Source: Natrinema gari JCM 14663 (lineage in GTDB: Archaea; Halobacteriota; Halobacteria; Halobacteriales; Natrialbaceae). Taken from it: a DNA stretch of 64,000 nucleotides. The notes beneath the pieces are model-generated. The model saw only the letters and a list, made by a program, of their open reading frames with translations, was not told where the DNA came from and made no database searches. How positions within the stretch are numbered: position 1 is the first letter of the stretch; every line of letters begins with the position of its first letter. Made by a program: the position numbers and the translations under genes. Of the stretch, positions 6,840-16,156 are shown one piece after another. The stretch spans positions 24,777-88,776 of the forward strand of contig NZ_AOIJ01000051.1 of the NCBI RefSeq assembly GCF_000337175.1, read 5' to 3'.

Positions 6840-8576
6840 TTATTCGCCGGTGTCCTGGCTGATTCTGAAGACGACGAACTCGGCCGGTTTGACCGGTGCG
6901 ACGCCGATTTCGACGATGAGTCGACCGTTGTCGATGTCGTCCTGCGTCATCGTCTCCTCACCGCACTTGACGTAGAACGCCTCGTCGGCGGTGCTCCCCT
7001 GGAGACCGCCGTCTCGCCACACCGTCGTCAGGAAGTTCTCAGCGGACTGGCGTACGCGGGCCCACAGGTCCTCGTCGTTCGGTTCGAAAACCGCCCACTG
7101 AGTCCCCTCGTCGATCGACTGTTCGATGTAGAGGAACAGTCGTCGCACGTTCACGTACTTCCAGGACGGGTCACTGGAGGTGGTCCGTGCGCCCCACAGC
7201 CGGATGCCCCGACCCTGGAAGCTTCGGATACAGTTGACTCCCTTCGGGTTGAGGATGTCCTGCTCACCCTTCGTGATGTTGTGCTGGACGCCAAGAATCC
7301 CGCGCACGACTTCGTTCGCCGGTGCCTTGTGAACGCCGTGTTCCGCGTCGCTTCGAGCGAAGATGCCGGTGATATGGCCACCCGGTGGCACGAGTTTCTT
7401 CCGGTTGGTGAACGGATCCTTCGTCTCGATCCACGGATAGTAGTAGGCGGCGTACGAGGAGTCGACCGGCGTCTCGATATCCGAAATCGAACCCGCGTTC
7501 TGCGGTGCCTGCAGGATCGCGAACCGCTCGCCCATGTTCTCACAGTGGGCGACGAGTGCGTCGGTCAGCCCCTCAATGTCGTTGTGGTCGGGGACACACA
7601 TCAGGGAGACGCCGTCGAGTTCCCTGAAGGCCGCGAGGCCCGTTCGCATCCCAGGCTTGTTGATTCCCTCGTAATCGCTGAGAGAGACGTCCTCGCTCCG
7701 GGGCTTCGACGACAGATCCGAGACGACGTCGACCTCGACTTCCTTCTCGCCGGACTGGACCTTTTCGAGATCCTCCAGAAGGTCTTCTCGAGACTGCGTG
7801 GCGTCGATATCGAACGGTTTGGCGATCCCCTGCAGTTCGCTGTACTCCCGGTCTTCGAGCTCTTCCGGAACGTAGGCAGCGGTCTCGGATTCGGCGTCGA
7901 GTTGAACCAGGCCGCCGTCGGAGTACTCGTCGGGGACCTCGCGCGACAGCCAGGAGAGACCCTCGGCGGGTCGTCCGGCATCCAGCTGTTCGAGATCCAC
8001 GAGGACGGACCCCGGAATCTGTTTCTCGTAGAACTGGCTGGATTCGGGATCCGCTGACATGTCCTCGTAGACCTCTTCGATGTCGGGAGCCGGGTCGGGC
8101 TGATCGGAAGCCGGCTTACTGACCTCCTCGATATCGCACGACCAGTATCGCAGCGTCAGTTTGAAATACTCGTTCTCCCCCTCCTCGTACAGCGGCCCGT
8201 CCTCGACGATCGCGGCGATGGAACACCCCCACGCGCCCGGTCCGGTTGCCTCGACGGAGAGGACATCGGTTCGATCCTCGTCGACGAGGGTCGTCGTCGC
8301 GACATCAGTCGGTTCGGCGGCTGTGACGCGACCGACGTAACAGCGGCTCCCGCCGTTTTTGAAGAATCCGTCCACGGCAACGTCCAGATCAGAGGACTGT
8401 GGACTCGAGCCGAACGTTCGTTTGAATTCTGAAAAGCTCGTTACGAGCTTCGGTTCGACGGGACCCCGTTCCGTTTCACCGAGGAAGCCGGCAGTGCTAG
8501 TGCTGACTCCTTCGACGGATTTGGTTCCGCTGTCGACCTCTTCGACATAGACGCCTGGTGATAGGTATTCTGGCAT
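6840..8576 (-). CDS. contractile tail sheath protein (eCIS)
   Basis: A 578-aa protein. The N-terminus SPGVYVEEVDSGTKSVEGV and STAGFLGETERGP is the classic sheath signature. The C-terminal domain contains YVNVRRLFLYIEQSIDEGTQ, then FEPNDEDLW and RLIVEIGVAPVKPAEFVVF, which form the interlocking core of contractile sheaths. The region at about 130-300 is acidic and variable, as expected for the surface-exposed insertion domain. It is the first gene of the minus-strand tail operon, preceded by a Shine-Dalgarno-like GGAGGAG at a spacing of 8 nt. In known systems it polymerises around the tube and contracts on triggering. Confidence 0.95.
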   Translation of the reverse strand: MPEYLSPGVYVEEVDSGTKSVEGVSTSTAGFLGETERGPVEPKLVTSFSEFKRTFGSSPQSSDLDVAVDGFFKNGGSRCYVGRVTAAEPTDVATTTLVDEDRTDVLSVEATGPGAWGCSIAAIVEDGPLYEEGENEYFKLTLRYWSCDIEEVSKPASDQPDPAPDIEEVYEDMSADPESSQFYEKQIPGSVLVDLEQLDAGRPAEGLSWLSREVPDEYSDGGLVQLDAESETAAYVPEELEDREYSELQGIAKPFDIDATQSREDLLEDLEKVQSGEKEVEVDVVSDLSSKPRSEDVSLSDYEGINKPGMRTGLAAFRELDGVSLMCVPDHNDIEGLTDALVAHCENMGERFAILQAPQNAGSISDIETPVDSSYAAYYYPWIETKDPFTNRKKLVPPGGHITGIFARSDAEHGVHKAPANEVVRGILGVQHNITKGEQDILNPKGVNCIRSFQGRGIRLWGARTTSSDPSWKYVNVRRLFLYIEQSIDEGTQWAVFEPNDEDLWARVRQSAENFLTTVWRDGGLQGSTADEAFYVKCGEETMTQDDIDNGRLIVEIGVAPVKPAEFVVFRISQDTGE

Positions 8577-8905
8577 TTATTTCGCTCCTCCAGTTGCCCG
8601 GGTAGCAGTCCTGTATTTACAATCAGATAGTATAAAACTTATCCATCGGCTAACTCCGTGATCAGGGACGGACCAAAATATTATTCGATTCTCTAGATTG
8701 GTACTGTCATTTAGAAATCTAAATTGCCGAGTATTAGCCCCTTCATAACGCCGAAATAGTGTAATACCGCATGACGAAAACGGGCTGAATTCGGGCCACA
8801 GTTGGCAGCCGGTCACAGCGACATCGACGCTCGCTTGGCACCCGACCTCGCTAAATAGACATAATTAAATGGAATACCGGCGCAATAAACAACACTCACT
8901 ACGCC
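8577..8905. promoter_or_regulatory. AT-rich divergent promoter region, sheath operon and coiled-coil gene
   Basis: About 330 nt without a gene, strikingly AT-rich. On the minus strand AGTTTTATACT (around 8627-8640) is a TATA-like element about 55 nt before the sheath ATG, leaving a leader with the GGAGGAG site. On the plus strand ATAATTAAATGG (about 8863-8874) precedes the ATG at 8906 by about 35 nt. A long AT-rich block (8680-8765) separates the two and could bind a regulator; no clear inverted repeat was identified. Confidence 0.5.
8585..8591 (-). promoter_or_regulatory. ribosome binding site of sheath gene
   Basis: The minus strand reads GGAGGAG ending 8 nt before the ATG at 8576. A clear Shine-Dalgarno motif stands out because most genes in this window appear leaderless. 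It supports a leadered, well-translated transcript for this abundant structural protein. Confidence 0.6.
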
Positions 8906-10147
8906 ATGGCCCAGGATCCGGACCACAGTGACGGGGAGAGGGGCGGTCTATCGCAGTTCCGGAAGAATCGGTTCTTCAGCGGAAAGCTGATGACGCCCCG
9001 CGATATGGAAGCGGACCAGGAGTATCACGCCGAGCGACTGCACACGCTCGCCCGGTTCGTGGTCGGCAGCGGGATCGTCCACGGACTCGCGGTCCGGTCG
9101 ATCAACGAAACCGACGACGGGCTCGAGGTGACGATCGAACCGGGGTTAGCGCTGGACGGACGCGGTCGTCCGATCGTCGTCGAGCAGGTGACGACGAAAT
9201 CGCTTCCTCGTCCGTCGTCGGAGGAGATTTCGCTCTCGATCCAGTACGACGAGGTCTCGATGGAAACCGTTCCCGTCCCGAACACGGACGATGCCGTCGA
9301 CGCGGAATCGACATCGAACCGTATCGTCGAAGTCTTCGAGCTCGCATATCAAGAGGCGACCGATGATGGAAGTCGGTTCCGCGACGTCGACGTGCCGTCC
9401 GTCGAGACGGATACGGACGCCGAAACAGTACGGGAACAGCTTCTGAAACGCTATCACGACGAGCATCGATCGTCGGTTCCGTCCGACGCGGACACGGCGG
9501 TGTTCCTCGGATCCTTCGAACGGACGCCCGACGGCGTCTGGACGGAAGTGGACGATTCGGCCCCGCGGGAGTTCGCCTACGACCACGAGTTGCTCTTCGA
9601 GGCGATGATCGATCATATTACGGACACCGAGAATCCACACCGGACGCCGATCGAACGGGAACCACCTGATATCCCGGACGATATCGGGGCGATCAACGAT
9701 CGGCTCGACGCCCTCGAGACGGAACTGGGCGGGCTCAAGCGGGACCAGACGGCGCTAACCCGGTATATCATGCGCAAGACGCTCAAGGATCGGGCGCGGT
9801 TCTTCGACGCGTTGGCCGATCGTATCGAGCAACAGACGAGCGAAGGGGGACGACTCGCCCGCGAGATCGCCGCGATCTCGCGTGCTGACGGCGAGCGTAT
9901 CTGTGAAAACGAGGAGGCCTACCGGCACCACTTGCAGCAGGTCCTCGAGCATCTCATCGCGCTCGGCGACGATCTCGAGGGTGCGACGACCGAAAGGAGC
10001 CTCGAACGGTACCTCGAGTCCGTCTCCGAGTTACAGGCGGCTCTCGAAGCCGACGACTCCGTCCTCGAATTGGCCGAAGCGCAAGACCGGGTGTGTGAGG
10101 CCGCGGACTCGCTTGAAGTACTCGTTGAGATCGTCCCGGACGAATAG
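8906..10147 (+). CDS. eCIS structural protein with FFSGKLMTPRD-type N-terminus and helical C-terminus
   Basis: A 413-aa protein. The N-terminal 90 residues contain NRFFSGKLMTPRDMEADQEY and GSGIVHGLAVRS, then IEPGLALDGRGRPIVV. I associate this pattern with structural proteins encoded beside tail genes in eCIS and phage-tail-like loci. Residues from about 255 onward are predicted to be strongly helical (INDRLDALETELGGLKRD and following), suggesting coiled-coil assembly. It is divergent from the sheath operon and ends 62 nt before the convergent E2 gene, so it marks the right edge of the eCIS locus. A baseplate or fibre-attachment role is inference. Confidence 0.65.
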   Translation: MAQDPDHSDGERGGLSQFRKNRFFSGKLMTPRDMEADQEYHAERLHTLARFVVGSGIVHGLAVRSINETDDGLEVTIEPGLALDGRGRPIVVEQVTTKSLPRPSSEEISLSIQYDEVSMETVPVPNTDDAVDAESTSNRIVEVFELAYQEATDDGSRFRDVDVPSVETDTDAETVREQLLKRYHDEHRSSVPSDADTAVFLGSFERTPDGVWTEVDDSAPREFAYDHELLFEAMIDHITDTENPHRTPIEREPPDIPDDIGAINDRLDALETELGGLKRDQTALTRYIMRKTLKDRARFFDALADRIEQQTSEGGRLAREIAAISRADGERICENEEAYRHHLQQVLEHLIALGDDLEGATTERSLERYLESVSELQAALEADDSVLELAEAQDRVCEAADSLEVLVEIVPDE

Positions 10148-10209
10148 CGTCGGTCGGCGAGCCTGTCACGGTCCCCACAAGGGGACCGATCGGGCGCATG
10201 GTCCTCGCG

Positions 10210-11865
10210 TTACTCGAGCAGGAGGAGGCTCGGGTTCTCGAGGTATTCCATGACCGTATTCGTGAACTGTGCGCCGACGGCACCGTCGATCAGTCGGTGG
10301 TCGAACGACAGCGACAGGGTCATCACCGAACGGGGCTCGATCGATTCGGCCCCGGTCTCGTCGGTGACGACGCGGGGCTTGCGCTTGATCTCGCCGACCG
10401 CGAGGATTCCCGCTTCGGGATAGTTGAGGATCGGCGTGGCGTACTCGCCGCCGATCCCGCCGATGTTGGTGATCGTAAACGTCGACCCGCGAAGTTCGTC
10501 GGGCCCGATCGTTCGATCACGGGCTTTCTGGACGAGTTCGTTCATTTCCGAGGAGAGTTGGAGTAGCCCCTTCCGGTCCGCGTCGTCGACGACCGGCACC
10601 ATCAGCCCGACATCGGTCGCGGTCGCGACCCCGATGTTGTAGTAATCGCGGTAGACGATCTCCTCGTTTTCCTCGTCGATGACCGCGTTCATCTCGGGGT
10701 GTTCTTTCAGCGCCGCGATGACGGCTTTCATGATGAACGGCATATAGGTCAGCCGGATCCCGCGCTCCTCGGCGCGCGGTTTGAGGTCCGACCGGACCGC
10801 GACGAGTTCGGTGACGTCGACCTCGTCGTGGTGAGTGACGTGCGGGGCACTATACTTCGACTCGACCATCGCGTCGGCGATCCGTTTGCGAACGCCCCGG
10901 AACGACTCGCGGCGTTCGCGCTCGCCCTCGGCAAAGCCGGCACCTGTCGTTCCGACCGGGTCGCCGGAGGCGACCGCCTCGGCGTCGGCTTCCTGCGCTT
11001 GGCGCTGGAGGTCGGCGTACTCCCGGACCGCTTCGGGGGTGACGAACGCCTCGCCATCGCGCTCCTCCGTCGCCGGGACGGCGTCGATGTCGACGCCCTC
11101 CTCCGCGGCGATTCGACGGGTCGCGGGTGCGGCGAGGGTCGTGTCGCGGTCCGCCGACTCGATCCCTGCCGGCGCCTCCGATTGCTGGGGACTCGAGGCC
11201 CCAGTCGCCCGTTCCGTGGGCGCTTCCGCGGCGGTACCGGCACCTGCACTCGCGTCGCTCGAGTCTGCCCGTCCGGATGCCGCCCCACCGGACGCCGATT
11301 CGGGCGTCCCTGACTGGCCCTGCGCCGATTCGTCGGCGGCCTCGCCGCCGGTTGCTGCCTGCACGTCGGCCGCAGTGATCCGTCCGCCGGGGCCGCTCCC
11401 CTGGATCGTCGAGAGGTCGATCCCCTGCTCGCGAGCCATGCGGCGAACGCGCGGGGGCGCGAAGACACGATCGTCGGGCGGTGCGACCGACTCGGTGTCG
11501 GCCCCAGTCGCGCCGGGGTCGCCGGCGGAGTCGCTCGTCTCCGCTCGGTCCGGTTCGGTGGGCTCTTGGGCTACGTCGCCCTCGCTCGCGGCGTCGCCGC
11601 CCGCTTCCGTGGCACTCGAGTCCTCGCCATCGACGTCGAACGAGATGATAACCGTCCCGACCGGGACGATGTCACCCTCCTCGACGTGTAACTCGCGGAC
11701 GGTGCCGTCGACCGGTGCGGGAACCTCCACGAGCGCCTTGTCAGTCTCGACCTCGGCAACCGGTTTGTCCTCCGTGACCGTGTCGCCTTCCGCGACCAGC
11801 CACGAGACCAGTTCGCCCTCCGCAACACCTTCGCCGACATCCGGTAGTTCGAACTCCCTGACCAT
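10210..11865 (-). CDS. pdhC: dihydrolipoamide acyltransferase (E2) of 2-oxoacid dehydrogenase complex
   Basis: A 551-aa protein. The N-terminal lipoyl domain (residues 1-80) has the lipoyl-Lys context EVETDKALVEV. A disordered Asp/Glu/Ala linker follows, then a peripheral-subunit-binding domain (PPRVRRMAREQGIDLSTI), another linker, a second binding-domain-like segment (PATRRIAAEEGVDIDAV) and the catalytic acyltransferase domain ending with SLSFDHRLIDGAVG, which carries the DHRxxDG active-site motif. It transfers the acyl group from lipoamide to CoA. The start lies one base after the stop of the E1beta gene, so an operon is certain. Two binding domains in one chain fits binding of both E1 and E3. 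Substrate (pyruvate versus branched-chain or other 2-oxoacid) cannot be fixed from sequence alone. Confidence 0.93.
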   Translation of the reverse strand: MVREFELPDVGEGVAEGELVSWLVAEGDTVTEDKPVAEVETDKALVEVPAPVDGTVRELHVEEGDIVPVGTVIISFDVDGEDSSATEAGGDAASEGDVAQEPTEPDRAETSDSAGDPGATGADTESVAPPDDRVFAPPRVRRMAREQGIDLSTIQGSGPGGRITAADVQAATGGEAADESAQGQSGTPESASGGAASGRADSSDASAGAGTAAEAPTERATGASSPQQSEAPAGIESADRDTTLAAPATRRIAAEEGVDIDAVPATEERDGEAFVTPEAVREYADLQRQAQEADAEAVASGDPVGTTGAGFAEGERERRESFRGVRKRIADAMVESKYSAPHVTHHDEVDVTELVAVRSDLKPRAEERGIRLTYMPFIMKAVIAALKEHPEMNAVIDEENEEIVYRDYYNIGVATATDVGLMVPVVDDADRKGLLQLSSEMNELVQKARDRTIGPDELRGSTFTITNIGGIGGEYATPILNYPEAGILAVGEIKRKPRVVTDETGAESIEPRSVMTLSLSFDHRLIDGAVGAQFTNTVMEYLENPSLLLLE

Positions 11866-11866
11866 G

Positions 11867-12856
11867 TTAGAACTCCACCGCGTCTCGAATTCCGTCTTCG
11901 ATGCGCGCCGGTTCGGGCAGGTAGTAGTCCTCGAGCGCGTACAGCGGGAACGGCGTATCAAAGCCCGTGATGCGCTCGACCGGCGCTTCCTGATACAGGA
12001 GTGCCTCCTCCTGCAGGGTGGCGGCGATTTCCGCCCCCAGTCCGCCTGTCTTCGGGGCCTCGTGGACGACCGCCGCGCGGCCGGTCTTCTCGAAGGACTC
12101 GACGATCGTCTCCTCGTCGAGGGGCGAGACCGTTCGGAGGTCGACGACCTCCGCGTCGATCCCCTCGTCGGCGAGGGACTCGGCGGCCTCGAGCGTCGGC
12201 CGGGTCATCGCGCCCCAGGTGTAGACCGAGATATCGGTCCCCTCGCGACGGACGGCCGCTTCGCCGATCGGGACCTCGTACGATTCCGCCGGCACCTCTT
12301 CGCGGAACGCTCGATAGATGAGTTTCGGCTCGAGGAAGACCACCGGATCCGGACTGCGGATCGCGCTGGTCAACAGCCCCTTCGTGTCGTATGGAGTCGA
12401 CGGAATGACGACCTTGAGCCCGGGCTGGTGGGCGAACATCGCTTCGCTCGACTCTGAGTGGTGTTCCGGCGCGCGAATTCCGCCGCCGTAGGGGGCACGG
12501 ATGACCATCGGACACGTGTACTGCCCGCGCGAGCGCGTCCGCAGGCGTGCCGCGTGCGAAACGATCTGATCGAATCCGGGGTAGATGAATCCCAAGAACT
12601 GAATCTCGGGAACTGGCCGCATCCCGTAGGCGGCCATCCCGATGGCCGTCCCGATGATTCCCGACTCCGCAAGCGGTGTGTCGACGACCCGGTTATCCCC
12701 GAACTCGTCGTGGAGCCCCTCGGTCGCGCGAAAGACGCCGCCGTTCTTGCCGACGTCCTCCCCCATGACGACGACATCGTCGTCACGTTCCATTTCGGTG
12801 TGTAATCCGTCCCGTACCGCCTGTACCAGCGTAAGGTTCTCTGATTCTGCTGCCAT
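11867..12856 (-). CDS. pdhB: 2-oxoacid dehydrogenase E1 beta subunit
   Basis: A 329-aa protein of normal length for E1beta. It has the N-terminal LTLVQAVRDGLHTEMERDD and VVVMGEDVGKNGGVFRATEG, the central FLGFIYPGFDQIV and HHSESSEAMFAHQPGLKVV, and a transketolase C-terminal domain with DLRTVSPLDEETI. With the alpha subunit it forms the thiamine-diphosphate-dependent decarboxylase that loads the lipoyl domain of E2. The ATG at 12856 lies 4 nt after the alpha gene ends. An upstream in-frame extension lies inside the alpha gene and is rejected. Confidence 0.93.
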   Translation of the reverse strand: MAAESENLTLVQAVRDGLHTEMERDDDVVVMGEDVGKNGGVFRATEGLHDEFGDNRVVDTPLAESGIIGTAIGMAAYGMRPVPEIQFLGFIYPGFDQIVSHAARLRTRSRGQYTCPMVIRAPYGGGIRAPEHHSESSEAMFAHQPGLKVVIPSTPYDTKGLLTSAIRSPDPVVFLEPKLIYRAFREEVPAESYEVPIGEAAVRREGTDISVYTWGAMTRPTLEAAESLADEGIDAEVVDLRTVSPLDEETIVESFEKTGRAAVVHEAPKTGGLGAEIAATLQEEALLYQEAPVERITGFDTPFPLYALEDYYLPEPARIEDGIRDAVEF

Positions 12857-12860
12857 GATA

Positions 12861-13967
12861 TCACTCCAAGAGCACGTCGTCGCCGTGCTTCTCACGAACC
12901 GACTCGAAGTACTCGAGTTGTCGTTGTAGCCGTCGCGGCATCCCCTCGTACACGTGCGCGAAGATCTCCTCGGGGTCGGGTCGTTCGACCGACTCCGCGG
13001 CGTCGATGGCGTCGGCGACTGCCTCCTCGATCCGCGATTCGATCGTGTCGACTCGCTCGTCGTCGAGGATGCCGGTCGATCGGAGATACGTCTCGAGGCG
13101 CGGGATGGGGTCCTTCTGCTTCCAGCGTTCGACCTCCTCGTCGGTGCGGTAGACCGACGGGTCGTCGGCCGTGGTGTGTGCCCCGAACCGGTACTGGACC
13201 GCTTCGATCAGCGTCGGCCGCAGTTCGTCCGCGCCGGGGTTTTTGGCCTTCTCGACGGCTTCCTTGGTGACCTTGTACACAGCGAGCGGATCCATACCGT
13301 CGACCTGCACGCCCTCGAAGCCGTAGGCGGTAGCCTTCTGGGCCAGCGTGGCGCTTGCGGTCTGGCGCTCGCGAGGGACCGAAATCGCCCACTGGTTGTT
13401 GTTACAGAAGAAGACGTTCGGCGTGTCGAAGACGCCAGCGAAGTTCAGTCCTTCGTGGAAGTCCCCTTCCGAGGTGGCTCCGTCGCCGAAGTAACAGATG
13501 AACGCCTTCTCCTCGTCTCGCAGTTTCGAGGCCCAGGCCGCGCCGGTCGCGTGCGGGATCTGGGTTGCGATGGGAACGGCGACCGAGAACATGTTGACGT
13601 CCTCGGGGATGTAGTTGCCTTGCTCGTGGCCCATCCAGTAGAGCAGGGTCCGCTCCAAGGACAGTCCCCGGACCAGCCCGACGCCGTGTTCGCGGTAACT
13701 GGGGAAGACCCAGTCGTCGTCGGTCAGGGCATGAGCACTGCCGATCTGTGCGCCTTCCTGCCCCGATAGTGGCGGATAGGTCCCCATCCGCCCTTGTCGC
13801 TGAAGGCTGACGGCTCGTTCGTCGAAGCGACGGACGAGCCGCATCTGTTCGTACATCTCGACGAGTTGGTCCTCGGAGAGGTCGGGTACCTCGGCGTCCT
13901 CTCGGACACGGCCGGCGTCGTCAAGGATCTGTACTCGTTCCTGCGGATCGCGCTGTAACGTACTCAC
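12861..13967 (-). CDS. pdhA: 2-oxoacid dehydrogenase E1 alpha subunit
   Basis: A 368-aa protein beginning at a GTG ([19 protein letters not shown]), which matches the usual haloarchaeal N-terminus better than the longer upstream ATG. The thiamine-diphosphate motif is [15 protein letters not shown] to [11 protein letters not shown] (GDG...NN). The N-terminal [19 protein letters not shown] and [13 protein letters not shown] are family-typical. It is the first gene of the operon alpha-beta-E2. A lipoyl synthase gene lies 242 nt upstream on the same strand, which links cofactor attachment to complex production. The E3 (dihydrolipoamide dehydrogenase) gene is not in the window. Confidence 0.92.
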   Translation of the reverse strand: MSTLQRDPQERVQILDDAGRVREDAEVPDLSEDQLVEMYEQMRLVRRFDERAVSLQRQGRMGTYPPLSGQEGAQIGSAHALTDDDWVFPSYREHGVGLVRGLSLERTLLYWMGHEQGNYIPEDVNMFSVAVPIATQIPHATGAAWASKLRDEEKAFICYFGDGATSEGDFHEGLNFAGVFDTPNVFFCNNNQWAISVPRERQTASATLAQKATAYGFEGVQVDGMDPLAVYKVTKEAVEKAKNPGADELRPTLIEAVQYRFGAHTTADDPSVYRTDEEVERWKQKDPIPRLETYLRSTGILDDERVDTIESRIEEAVADAIDAAESVERPDPEEIFAHVYEGMPRRLQRQLEYFESVREKHGDDVLLE

Positions 13968-14209
13968 GGGAAGACCCACCTGTACATACTCGGTGTAACT
14001 ATCGCTCAGGGTAAAGGAGTTTCCCAAATAGTTTACTATCAGTGATATTCTTGCCCTCCGCTCGAAAAATCTCTGTACGACGGCGGTCGAGGACGGACAT
14101 AGATGAGTTTAGATGTCTATTTATTTGTATTTGTCCAATTCCCCACTCGGCTGTCGGAGGAGACTGGACGAACCCACAGTTCGGTCGCACGCGCGACTCG
14201 GCGATCGGC

Positions 14210-15187
14210 TCAGGACTCGGTCTGTCTGGGCTCCGTTCGGCGCGCGTCGGCTCTCGCCGCTGCGACGCTCTTCCCCTCCCGCAGAACGGCATCGACGAAC
14301 AGTTCGCCGGCCTTGTACGACGACCGCACCATCGGGCCGCTGGCACAGTACAGGAAGCCCAACTCCTCCTCGGCGACGCGCCGCCACGTCTCGTACTTGT
14401 CCGGGTGGTCGTAGCGCCGAACCTTGAGGTGATCCCGCGAGGGGCGCAGATACTGTCCCAGGGTGACGATGTCGACGCCGCGCTCGCGCAGGTCCGCCAA
14501 GGTCTGGTAGACCTCGTGGTCGTACTCGCCGTGGCCGAGCATGATCGAGGTCTTGGTGTAAATGTCGCTTTCCCGCTCGACCTGCTCGAGCACCGACAGG
14601 GACTGCTCGTAACCCGCCCGCCGGTCTCGGACCGGGAACTGCAGGCGCTCGACGGTCTCGACGTTGTGCGCGATCACGTCGGGTTCGGCGTCGATGATCT
14701 TCCGGACGAGTCGTGGTTCGCCCTGAAAGTCCGGAATCAGGACCTCGACGAGGATGCCGGGGTGGCGGGCTTTGATCTCGCGGATCGTCTGGGCGAAGTG
14801 GCCCGCGCCCTGCTCCGGGAGGTCGTCGCGGTCGACGCTGGTGAGGACGACGTAGTCGAGGCCGATCTCGGCGACGGCATCGGCGACGTTTTCCGGTTCG
14901 TCGGGATCGAGCGCCTCCATACCACCCGTCCGGACATCACAGAAATTGCAGGCTCGAGAGCAGCGGTCTCCCATTAGCATGAAGGTGGCCGTGCCGCCGC
15001 GGTCGTCCGAGCCATCGTCGCCGTCGGTCTCCGAACGACCCGACCAGCACTCGCCCAGGTTCGGGCAGTTGGCCTCCTCGCAGACGGTGTGGAGGTCGTG
15101 CTCCCGCAGCGTCTCTCGGATGCCGGCGAACTCCTGCCCGGACGGTGGCCGACTTTTCAGCCAGTCGGGCTTGCGCGTGCGGCTCAT
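14210..15187 (-). CDS. lipA: lipoyl synthase
   Basis: A 325-aa radical-SAM enzyme that inserts two sulfurs into octanoyl groups on lipoyl domains. The auxiliary-cluster cysteines C36, C41 and C47 (CEEANCPNLGEC) and the radical-SAM cysteines C76, C80 and C83 (CSRACNFC) are both intact, as is the C-terminal RSSYKAGE serine ligand region. A short acidic Gly/Asp-rich insertion (SETDGDDGSDDRGG) separates the two cysteine motifs and is a haloarchaeal-style elaboration. It lies upstream of the E1/E2 genes whose product needs the cofactor. The ATG at 15187 gives the expected MSRTRKPDWLKSRPPSG start. Confidence 0.95.
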   Translation of the reverse strand: MSRTRKPDWLKSRPPSGQEFAGIRETLREHDLHTVCEEANCPNLGECWSGRSETDGDDGSDDRGGTATFMLMGDRCSRACNFCDVRTGGMEALDPDEPENVADAVAEIGLDYVVLTSVDRDDLPEQGAGHFAQTIREIKARHPGILVEVLIPDFQGEPRLVRKIIDAEPDVIAHNVETVERLQFPVRDRRAGYEQSLSVLEQVERESDIYTKTSIMLGHGEYDHEVYQTLADLRERGVDIVTLGQYLRPSRDHLKVRRYDHPDKYETWRRVAEEELGFLYCASGPMVRSSYKAGELFVDAVLREGKSVAAARADARRTEPRQTES

Positions 15188-15307
15188 ATCCCGATATCGG
15201 TCTGTACGGTGAAAAATCGTTGTGGTCGCGGTGTCACGGTCGTTCGGACGAACGATGTCAACGTCATGTGTCGCTTCGGGGCCAAATTTCGTACTGCTAG
15301 TACAGAC

Positions 15308-16156
15308 TCAGTAATGACCCATGACACCCCGCTTCCGAGCGATCGTCGCACAGTAGATGAATAATAGATATCCCAGGACGAAATAGAAAATACCAGTTCC
15401 AACGAGTAGTGCGATATTACGAAGAGAGTAATCCCAGAGGGCAACCCCCTCCTGCATCGCCATCTGCAACATAGCCGACCCCTGTGCGAGCGGCAAAAAT
15501 CGGAGTAGCGAAATACCGGTCACTGGAGCGGCGATAAGTCCCACTAAACCAAACTGCATGAGATTAGATATACTACCGACTTTCTTGTATATAAGCGCCA
15601 AACCAGCGATCCCAAACCCGATACCGATAACAGACATAAGAGAAAAAATGATTATCGGAAGGATTGTGAGTAGATCGACTGTCAACCAGATCTGTGTTGT
15701 TACCATCATCGATACTAGCATTACCGCACCCCAAAAGAAACTCAACAATACGTTCACGATAATCTTAAGGCACATCACCGAACCAAAACCATATGGTGAC
15801 AAATAGAGGTGTTCCAGTGTGCCTCGCATCGACTCCGATGTGATTTCTCCCTGAAGACCAGAGTACGCTGATTGGGCCATCGTCCAGAGAAACCAACCAA
15901 CAATAAGCCCATCGAAGGTCGAGGAAAGTGCGCCGACAGCACCACCGCCAATATTTCGCGCAACTGCTTTTCCTCCAAAGAAAATCACTGCGAAAAACAA
16001 GTACATACTTACTATCTGGATGATGAAATTGACGCGATATCTAACAAGGAGGAGAAGTTGTTTCATCACCATCGTTCGAAGAAGAACATGATATCCAGCG
16101 GGTTCCGAAGAGTTCTCTTTCGATGGCTCCATCGGTTGGTCCGACGTGTTACTCAC
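15308..16156 (-). CDS. ABC-2 type transporter permease of lanthipeptide cluster
   Basis: A 282-aa integral membrane protein with six hydrophobic segments after a 25-residue polar N-terminus. It has no peptidase or ATP-binding domain. The internal GEITSESMRGTLEHLYLSP resembles the conserved cytoplasmic stretch of ABC-2 permeases. Its start overlaps the stop of the ATPase gene by 4 nt, so the two form one transporter. The pair is divergent from the esterase-like gene, the precursor and LanM. It could export the peptide or protect the producer (LanFE/G-like immunity); no peptidase domain is present to remove the leader. Codon use is AT-richer than flanking genes. Confidence 0.82.
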   Translation of the reverse strand: MSNTSDQPMEPSKENSSEPAGYHVLLRTMVMKQLLLLVRYRVNFIIQIVSMYLFFAVIFFGGKAVARNIGGGAVGALSSTFDGLIVGWFLWTMAQSAYSGLQGEITSESMRGTLEHLYLSPYGFGSVMCLKIIVNVLLSFFWGAVMLVSMMVTTQIWLTVDLLTILPIIIFSLMSVIGIGFGIAGLALIYKKVGSISNLMQFGLVGLIAAPVTGISLLRFLPLAQGSAMLQMAMQEGVALWDYSLRNIALLVGTGIFYFVLGYLLFIYCATIARKRGVMGHY

